Positions 56,571 through 64,000 of a DNA stretch of 64,000 nucleotides are shown here, one piece after another. The stretch spans positions 33,481,679 through 33,545,678 of the forward strand of contig NC_087065.1 of the NCBI RefSeq assembly GCF_963678635.1, in the 5' to 3' direction. Made by a program: the position numbers and the translations under genes. Source of the stretch: Symsagittifera roscoffensis (lineage: Eukaryota; Xenacoelomorpha; Acoela; Convolutidae). Position 1 is the first letter of the stretch. Every line of letters begins with the position of its first letter. A model generated the notes under the pieces. The model did not search any database. It was not told the origin of the DNA and saw only the letters and a program-made list of their open reading frames with translations.

Positions 56571-56850
56571 ATGCCCATCAAAAAAATAGACAGGGGTCAG
56601 AACTGCTCAACATCTGAGTTCTGTATGATTTAAAAACGGCCAGGCCTGAGTTTAGAAAAAAATTTGGTATTGGTACCCTTGATTTTGCATAGAAATCTAC
56701 AGAGATGGAAATAATTAGCAGATTTGGAGTTATACTAACTGGCAACCAGAAAAAGTAAAACAAAGCAACATATTAAAGAACAACTATTATTTTCATAAAA
56801 TTGAGTGACATCATCATTACAAGGCCAAACTGTGCATTCTCTGCATTGTA

Positions 56851-57150
56851 AGCGGAATCTGCAACAGGCCAAAATCAGATTTGTTGCGGAATCCGCAACA
56901 TGGCTACTTTTCTTTGATCTTCTATACTGTTTTGGATTCCACAAAGAAATACCTAAATCATTGAACCGTTCAAAATCGCTCGAAAAATCGGCGAATTTGC
57001 GGAATCCGCAACTGTATTTGCGGAATCCGCAACTGTATTTGCGGAATCCAGAACAGTTTGTGAAATCCACAAACAAATGATAAAACATTTGTATCGTTAA
57101 ATTGAGCTGTTGCGGAATCCGCAACTGTAAGTGGAATCCGCAATTTGCGG
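56851..57150. repeat. Cluster of TTGCGGAATCCGCAA palindromes
   Basis: The 15-bp near-palindrome occurs exactly at 56884-56898, 56997-57011, 57018-57032 and 57110-57124. Variants lie at 56851 (AGCGGAATCTGCAA), 57039-57053, 57061 and 57131. Several are followed by CTGTA. The ORFs on both strands here are by-products of the symmetric repeat. Confidence 0.75.
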
Positions 57151-58600
57151 TCTTAAAACAGTTTTTTCTCGGTTGCTAACCAAATTTTAGAATGAACAAC
57201 CACTGTTTAGCTACAAGGGGTGAAACATAACTTCGAACACGACAGCGAAAACTTGCTTATTTTTGGTTTATCAAACTTCAAATTGCTCAATTGTGGTTTT
57301 TCTTCTCAAAATCCGTAATGAATTTGAATTAATCTTTTACAATGAAAAAAATGAGTTTATAACTACAGACAAAAATAGCTAGATTCCCATACTACTTAAT
57401 TTTTGTTTTCCATCAAAAAATCAGTGATACAAACACTTCCCGTTTTTTTTGCATTGAAAAATGTAATTTTTTGTCAAAAATATATTCCATTTAAAGAAAA
57501 CTTTCCAAAAACAGTATCTCAGATTGCTTTTATTCTGAAGAAAACTAAGTACATTAAGGTTTTAAGCGGTAAAAATTTATCTAGATGAGTGGTACACACA
57601 AGTTACTGCTGAGTTGAAGAGGGGGAAGCGCGCTTCGAAACAACTCCAAAACGTCAAAACTTTCCAAAATGTGGCCACCAAACGTCATTGTTGGCCGCAA
57701 TTTTTTTGGAAAAATTCGCCCGCGCAAATTTTTGGCAAATTGCTGTTCTAGTTCAACCAATAGGTCGAGTTAAAGCAATTGACACAATGTTCTACGGCAT
57801 TTTTTTGAAATCCAACCCTCCCTCTCCCAGATACACATACTATATTATTAAAAAAAAACGTTTAAGTTTCTTTTCAAGATTTTTGACTCCCTTCATCTAG
57901 TCTAAAAACCAAATTCTCATAAATTTTATAAGGGAAAAGTAGTCGTTTTAGTTAAGAACTATTGAATCAAAACCAAACTTGCAGAAGTGGCACTCATAAA
58001 TCAAGAAAACAACTCAATCAAAAACATGTTCACCTATGCTTCCCCTCATTGTCATTTTGTACACATGTTTGGCGTCACTTGCGCGTCACTTGCGATACAA
58101 AAATGATTGATTATGATTACCAGCAAATGAAAAGATAAGTCAAAAATTGAAGAAAAAAAAACAAAAAAAAATTTTTTTTCTTAAAAGTTACATTAATCGC
58201 AAAAAGGGACAAAGTCTTCTGTAACAAAAATACTTTCGCCATTAAAAACTTTACAAACAGTTTCCAAAATATCAAAAAGAAAACAGAAGTTTTCTTCGTT
58301 ACCTAAGCCGGCAAACATTAGCAGACATATAAGACAAAAGTATTAGAAAAAAATTCAGTTTCCACAAAAGTAGGTCCCGATTGGAATCAAGCTAATAGGA
58401 TTTGTCGTCTCAGGCATGGGTATAACCACTGCTCCAAATGTGCAGAACACCCTTTCAGTTTAAAAATAAAACAACATCAAAAAGTTTTATTGAAGACATG
58501 AAAAAAATTTTTGAAAAATAGCAAAAAAAATAGGCAAAACTTCTTGAAACTGTATTCAGTAAGAGTCCTTTCCTTTGTTGACTTTTGTCTTTGACGCAAG
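57151..58600. other. Gene-free stretch with a tRNA-like SINE head
   Basis: AT-rich DNA without recognisable genes. On the minus strand, 58375-58436 reads GGAGCAGTGGTTATACCCAT, then GCCTGAGACGACAAA and GCTTGATTCCAATC, resembling A and B boxes and sharing GCCTGRGACGACAA with the copy at 5.76 kb. Confidence 0.5.
58375..58436 (-). repeat. tRNA-like SINE head
   Basis: The A-box-like AGCAGTGGTTA and B-box-like GATTCCAATC lie at the distances of a tRNA-derived promoter. It is not a functional tRNA: no foldable acceptor stem is seen. Confidence 0.5.
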
Positions 58601-58609
58601 ATATCTGAT

Positions 58610-59090
58610 TTCCCTAATTGATAAATCTACTTGTAATTGGCCCATAGAATCAATCCAAGTAATACTCACTAAAATAAACGGACAGTATTATACTAATGCG
58701 GCATGAATAGAGCATATAAAAAAGGCCTCTAGATGAACAATCATGACGATTTACACAATTAGTTATTGGAAACCGAAAATACGACATTAATAGACTCTTC
58801 TATGGAACTTCCATAGGACCAGCACCTTTTTCGGCTTTCATGAGCAAAAATTATAGACCCTTTATCCTTAGTAAAAACGTTATCAAATATTTAGACGATG
58901 TTTTTATACCATCACAAACAAAACAAGAAATGTTTAAGGTATTAGAAAAAAATCTCCAAATTTTACTAAAAGAAAACATGGAAGCAGCCCCAGACAAATC
59001 ACATTTTTTCTCACTCGTGTTACATTCCTTGTACATAATATTGAAGGAAGTACAATTACTGCAATAAAATCACAAATATTTGTTAAATTA
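58610..59090 (+). pseudogene. Reverse transcriptase of Ty3-like copy 2
   Basis: The NWPIESIQVILTKINGQYYT segment at about 58634-58693 is followed by a stop in the first catalytic region. The frame at 58840-59067 carries NVIKYLDDVFIPSQTKQEM with the intact YLDD motif (58888-58899), then APDKSHFFS. It matches copy 1 nearly residue for residue. Confidence 0.8.
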
Positions 59091-59137
59091 AAACTTCAAC
59101 ACCATTTAATAAGAAGAAAAACCAAAAAGTCATTGGA

Positions 59138-59622
59138 TTGCAAAACTTTTTACGTAAATATGTGTATAAAATGCAATTATACCTGAGACGGTTTCATAAT
59201 ATTCTCAGACATGGAAAAAATTTTGAATGGACATTAGAACATCAAAAACGTTTTGAAGTTCCAATGAAAACTCTCCTCACAGAACAAATATCAAAAACAA
59301 TACCAGATCAAGATCAAGCATTTTATGCCACGGGCGATGCCTCAAACATTGGAACTGGCGCAGCGCTCGTACAATCACATAAAAAACAAATAAAATGAAT
59401 CATATATCAGCAAACTCAAGACTTTTTACACAAGCAGAACTTAGACTCTCTAAACTTATGAGAGATTGTGCGGCTATAATATATACACTTATAGAATACA
59501 AACTAATAATCCTTGGATCAGTTACTCCGACAGTTCTATTCACAGATCTTAAACCAATAAATTTCCTATTTACACGAAATCAAACCCAAACCATACAGTT
59601 TATAGACTTCAACTTATTTTAA
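59138..59622 (+). pseudogene. RT thumb and RNase H of Ty3-like copy 2
   Basis: The frame at 59138-59395 reads FLRKYVYKMQLYLRRFHNIL, then a connector and the first RNase H Asp region (ATGDASNIGTGAALV). The frame at 59395-59622 overlaps it at an ATGA junction and continues SANSRLFTQAELRLS, then CAAIIYTLIEY and VLFTDLKPINFLFT. Confidence 0.8.
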
Positions 59623-60399
59623 TGAAATTTCCAAACTTACAGATAGTTTGGACAGCAGGAAAAATATTGCATTACCAGATACCATTAGTTGAAATACACC
59701 AGCTGAGTTATTAACACGGTAAACAGCCGTAGCAGTACCAGAAATTGAAAATTTTTCTTGCAAAAGACGAAACATTACCACGACAATACACAAATAGATA
59801 ATCTGGAGCATTTTCCATTATACCTCGATAGACAAAATAACCATTACGAAAAGGATTTATAAAGAAAATCTACATTAAACCGATACCATATTCATCATGG
59901 ATCAAAGAAATACATAGAAAAAACCACCTAAGCAAAAGTTATCAAGAAAAAACCTTTTCCCTTTGATCAAAAGAGAAAATCTAACGGATTGCATAAAATT
60001 ACCAAGACCTCGTAATTTAAATTCCAAATAAACCAGAAACAAAATTTTCAATCTACAAGACCCCTTAGACAATGTACCTCTCTCAAAAATCAAAATTCAT
60101 GACATCCTCTTACCAATCACAGAAAACATAACACCAGAATTACTACAAAGTATCATAATCTTGACCCTGTCATCAGACAACTTAAATCCTGGCATAAATA
60201 TAAAACAAAACCTATAAAATTAGATGTCAAAATTTTAGGAAAGAAAACGCTGCTTAGATATTTTCGAAAGCTTAACACTACAATAATCAACGCAAACACT
60301 GACCTTTTGGAATACCATACTCCAGACAAAAAAGTATCTTGTCTACTATTAAGCATGATCTTAACAGCAATTCACATTTCACTTTCCTTAAAAACAAAA

Positions 60400-61480
60400 A
60401 GACATGCAGGATCAGAAAAAACATAATCGAAATTTATTCAAAATTACTACTCTTCAAATGCACCGATTTGGACTAAAATCTTATGCAATGATTGCAGAAC
60501 ATGTCAGTTAAGCAAACTATATCCACACGGAAACCAATTAGCAGAAAATCAAGATTTTAAACGACAAAGTTGATATTTCGACCACAAGATATCATTTGAT
60601 ACAAAAAGTCCTACATCGCACCGTTCAGAACGAAATTCAAGCATAATGATAATAGTTGATGCAATTCCTTACTATGTAGGATTCAACCATGTACCTCATT
60701 GTAATGCTTGTTATGCGTACTCAACACTTTATGAAAACATCATAGCTAAATTTGAACTACCCGAAAACCTCGTTAGATATTATGGTACTAAATTATAAAA
60801 ATTTTGACATTATCGCATAATGTGACCTCTATAATTTTAAGCATAAATCCAGAATATCTCATGCCCCATGGACAAGTGGTTTTGTCGAATGTATGAACCG
60901 TTCCCTACAAGAATACTTTAGCAGTTTTATCAATGGAAATGATACCAAACATACTGAATGGTCAACTGACGTAAAGCTATTCCCATTATATTATAATTCA
61001 CAAACAAAAACAACCATAGGATTGTCCCCATACGAAATGGTTTTCAATCAAAAACCACGGAAATCACTATTGTTTACAGCAAACTTCTCAAAAACACACA
61101 GGTTATTGTCAACCTACAAAAGATTCAATTTGTTTTAGTCTACCACTACATACACACATTTAAGATCATTTTCAACACCCACAAATCCTAAAACTAGCCT
61201 CTGGAACCCATAGAGAATGGATTTTAAATCGAGATAGAAAACTTCTCAAAAATATCCTCTGACAAATTCTTTAGTCATTCATTATCCTTATCCGAATCAA
61301 ATCAAAAACGAATAACGGAAAACACTTCCAAAGAAAAAACTAAAAAATACCCAAAAAAATTATCTCAAAAGCAAAGGATAAATCGCAACCTAGTAGCAAA
61401 AATTTTTAACACAAGAAACAAAAGAAAAGACTCAGAGGTCAACCACATAAAAACTGTATCAGTTTTATTACTAAACTAAA
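60400..61480 (+). pseudogene. Integrase of Ty3-like copy 2
   Basis: A broken zinc-binding region (CNDCRTCQ-type at about 60485-60510) precedes the core. The frame at 60893-61138 holds the end of the core (FVECMNRSLQEYFSSFINGN with the catalytic Glu kept, then YEMVFNQKPRK). The Lys-rich tail at 61270-61480 corresponds to the charged Pol end of copy 1 (23694-23398). Confidence 0.75.
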
Positions 61481-62900
61481 GTTTTTAAAAAAGAGGAATT
61501 TCAGAAACCTGTTTGATCAATTGAAAAAGGTTCCTTGTACTGGAATAATTTTTTCACAAAAAAAAACTTTCGTTTTTGAATCTTGAAACAACTAGTTCAG
61601 ATACAGCCAATCACAATCGTTTCAAATATCACCAAATTCTGACACCACTTTACTTAGCCGACAAATTGTTAACTTCAAATAGATCTGAAACTATAACTAG
61701 TAGACCTCTAGGTCAAAAATAAGCAATATTCTCATATTTGACAACAACAAAAAAATTGATATAACTGTTACAACCCTCCTCTATCACTCAGTACAAAAAC
61801 CAACAAAATTGTCTCAACTTACACCCCACATCATTTTCCCAAAAGGGAAGTAACGAATAAGCCTAAAGACAAAAACTGACATGATCATTTAGCCTAAAGT
61901 TGATTCATCTTCAAAAAACCCCTAAGAACCCAATAAAAAAAAACTAGGAAGCTCATTCCTAAACCTCCAGACTTTCCTTCACAAAAATCTTCCTATACTC
62001 AACCAATTGTCAAAAATCATTAAACAATCCGACCACACCAAATTTTTAACCCGAAGAACTAAAAAAAAAGTTTCGACGAAATAAATCTTTTCTTAATTGC
62101 TTTTCTCAAGGCCAGTTCAATATTTTAAGACAATCATTTCAAAAGTCCTATGATTTTGTTCAATAGTTTTAGAATTTTTTTTATCAATAACACCCTAGAA
62201 ATAGCATTTCTCCTTTTTATAGTATTTGCAGCCTCTTTGTAGATTTCTACTCCCGCATAAAAACCTACTATAATTTCTCAAAAAATCTTGACCACCTCGT
62301 CAGGTACGAAACTTCAACAACCTTTTAAATTTTACGACATTTATTCAACAGAAAGACATCTTTCTTCTTTTTGTAATTTTTGTCACCTCACTAGTCTCTC
62401 TCGACCTAACCATTTGCAAATGTATAAAAAAAGTAATAACTACCTTTGCACTAGCAACAATTCTCCGCATAGTTTTTATCGAAGAATACTATAAACAACA
62501 TAGATTTAATTAAGAAAAGAAAAAAATCGAAACATACAAAATAACTAATCAACAACCAAATAAACAATTCCCATTAAATACTACATCCCAATATCCCCCA
62601 ACAACACCAACATCCAGTCAAACAAACCAACCCCAATCATCTACAAGTATTTCATTTTATAAAAAATCATTAAACTTTTGACGAAAGACACGCATCATTA
62701 TCCGAACCTTTGATACCAGCAATTCATCAAGCACCCCTAAGTAAGCCACAATACGAATCAACGCAAAAAATTTAATCCTGACTTCAACAAGATCTTAATA
62801 GAACTAGACATTCGAGTCAAAATCAAAAATTAACACCTACAATAGATAGACAAATTATCCATCCCCGAAGAAATCCAAACTTTGCAACACCCAGCTCATT
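61480..62900. other. Spacer between Pol and downstream frames
   Basis: AT-rich sequence with many stops. The 68-codon frame at 62288-62494 (with CNFCHLTSLSR) is the only long one and is not recognised. The spacer may contain decayed coding sequence of the same element. Confidence 0.4.
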
Positions 62901-62913
62901 TTAAAATACATCC

Positions 62914-63513
62914 ATGACTCTTTTCGACCCTTTGGATCTTTCTAGCAATACCATCCAAAGTACTTCCCCATCACTAAAAACAATTTTTCAACAAAATACC
63001 CCAAATAACCCGTCGGACTATTTGAGATTGACACCAAAATCTAAACGAATTCGTGAAAATCCTTTTAACCCCCCACATCAACACAACGTCTTCCAGATTG
63101 GATGATACAAGCATTCTCCCAAGGCGAACCAAAAGTAGTAAACGACCCCATAAACGTTTCATCCGATACCTCTTTATCCCTACCAGAACTTAACGCCTTA
63201 CCATCAAGCCCTTCAGTAACAGGTCAAAATCCAACCACTACGTTCTCCCTGAATTTCTCTACAAACTTAGACGATCGATATCGAGAATGTTTAGCACAAA
63301 TTTACCTTTATGGTTAGATTGGAACACATTTGTAGTATCTCTTCCCCTATTTGGCCAACATCTTGATAGTAGTAGACAACAAAATTGGGCACTAAACTGA
63401 TTACAATACAGACACGACTTTCACAAAGATATACAAGAACATTATGAACAAATCCTCATTCAAGATAACTTAACACTAAAACTGGAGCCACTACCTAATG
63501 TCCACCGATTATA
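62914..63513 (+). pseudogene. Decayed extra ORF between Pol and the envelope-like gene
   Basis: Three pieces abut: 62914-63105 (Ser/Pro/Asn-rich, starting MTLFDPLDLSSN), 63102-63317 (overlapping by an ATGA; PINVSSDTSLSLPELNALPS, ending RECLAQIYL) and about 63313-63513 in another frame (DWNTFVVSLPLFGQHLDSSR, then YRHDFHKDIQEHYEQIL, one internal stop). Together they look like one protein of about 200 residues with a disordered N-terminus and a helical C-terminus. No family recognised; a Gag-like or accessory protein is possible. Confidence 0.5.
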
Positions 63514-63612
63514 ACAGCTCAGTCTTTACCCCTCCATTTATCACGACAGAACTAATTTATAAATACGATAGATATACAAAAAGACTATTGGATATATAAC
63601 ACTCTACATTCT

Positions 63613-64000
63613 ATGTTCAGGTTCATCTTACACATGTATCTTTTAACACTTTTCTTTCATAAAACTGTTTCCCTACTTGTACTCTTAGAACCCACATCTC
63701 ATCAAAATCTTTCTGCCCGAACAGGACCACAAGACCTCTTAGTTACTAGTTATGATTGTGAAGAAAATCAAAAGAAAACACTACAAAAATACGCAACTAA
63801 TCAAGTAACACAATGTGAATCCGAACCACAAAACATAGAATCAACAAAGATAGTAGCAACAGTTTACTTGAAAGCACGAGCTACAACTCTAACGGGATAT
63901 AAAGTACATTGCTCACAAGTCTCAAATGGAAGTAAAAACAGACTCGATAACGAATCTCTTTACCAAATCAACGTGGAAAGATTTTTGCATCTCAACCTTA
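63613..64000 (+). CDS. Envelope-like glycoprotein ORF, 5' part (runs off the window)
   Basis: From ATG at 63613 the frame is open for 129 codons to the window edge, in contrast to the broken pol beside it. The N-terminus has a hydrophobic, signal-peptide-like stretch (FILHMYLLTLFF, then VSLLVLL). A SYDCEE motif and two further Cys residues with spacing of about 28 and 35 residues follow. An early Y-D-C and regularly placed Cys after a signal peptide recall the envelope-like proteins of some invertebrate LTR elements, and the place downstream of Pol fits. There is no transmembrane segment or cleavage site in view because the C-terminal part is outside. Identification is by position and pattern only. 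Confidence 0.5.
   Translation, partial: MFRFILHMYLLTLFFHKTVSLLVLLEPTSHQNLSARTGPQDLLVTSYDCEENQKKTLQKYATNQVTQCESEPQNIESTKIVATVYLKARATTLTGYKVHCSQVSNGSKNRLDNESLYQINVERFLHLNL

Larger units (their letters stand above)
58610..64000 (+). mobile_element. Ty3-like LTR retrotransposon, copy 2, with envelope-like ORF (plus strand)
   Basis: Pol remains of the same family as 23.4-28.7 kb run from reverse transcriptase (58610) to the end of integrase (about 61480). They are followed by about 0.8 kb of AT-rich DNA, a decayed extra frame (62914-63513) and an envelope-like ORF that leaves the window open. Gag and protease are missing at the left, so the copy is 5'-truncated or rearranged. No LTR is seen within the window. 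Confidence 0.75.

Noticed and set aside
56735-57124. Overlapping ORFs on both strands (129 and 91 codons)
   Set aside because: They run through the TTGCGGAATCCGCAA cluster, which is symmetric and gives similar repeats in both directions (CGFRKYS and LRNPQLY).

Overview
The window reads as nuclear DNA of a multicellular animal. It is AT-rich, the one confident host gene is split by canonical GT-AG introns, that gene encodes a metaxin (a mitochondrial outer-membrane protein family), and the rest is dominated by eukaryotic transposons (BEL/Pao, Ty3-like, LINE, MULE, hAT-like MITEs, tRNA-derived SINE-like repeats). The repeat mix suggests an invertebrate, but I cannot name the species from the sequence.

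Region 1 (360-14689, + strand): the 3' part of a gene with 13 visible coding exons (2262 nt, 753 codons plus stop). The exons encode metaxin-like modules in tandem: the tail of module A, a complete module B (310 aa, the size of a whole metaxin) and a complete module C that ends in the only transmembrane anchor. The introns fall at equivalent places with identical phases in each module, so the fusion looks like an internal gene duplication that kept its introns. The 6.1-kb intron between 2998 and 9115 holds a decayed MULE DNA transposon, a decayed non-LTR retrotransposon and a SINE-like repeat. The 10.1-13.2 kb intron holds another SINE-like repeat and two fold-back sequences.

Region 2 (14.8-29.9 kb): gene-poor DNA with a second MULE fragment (15.9-16.8 kb), tandem blocks (17.2-18.1 kb), unexplained decayed minus-strand coding tracts (21.2-23.4 kb) and a minus-strand Ty3-like retrotransposon (23.4-28.7 kb) broken by many stops and frameshifts.

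Region 3 (29921-45028): a 15.1-kb near-perfect inverted repeat with arms of over 7 kb. It starts and ends with an identical 27-bp terminus and is flanked by the 6-bp direct repeat GACGAC. Its centre is an assembly gap of exactly 200 N. It carries iterated subterminal motifs but no recognisable transposase. It is the best candidate here for an undescribed mobile element. The host sequence on its two sides reads on in one frame when the insert and one GACGAC copy are subtracted.

Region 4 (45-58 kb): remains of the unidentified coding tract into which the giant element jumped (45.0-47.1 kb), also interrupted by a hAT-like MITE; a minus-strand BEL/Pao retrotransposon with two diverged LTRs (47.5-54.5 kb); a second copy of the same MITE family with a perfect 8-bp target duplication (55066-55507); and a cluster of 15-bp palindromes (56.85-57.15 kb).

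Region 5 (58.6-64 kb): a plus-strand copy of the same Ty3-like family as at 23-29 kb. It is followed by a decayed extra reading frame and an envelope-like ORF that is intact as far as the window end.
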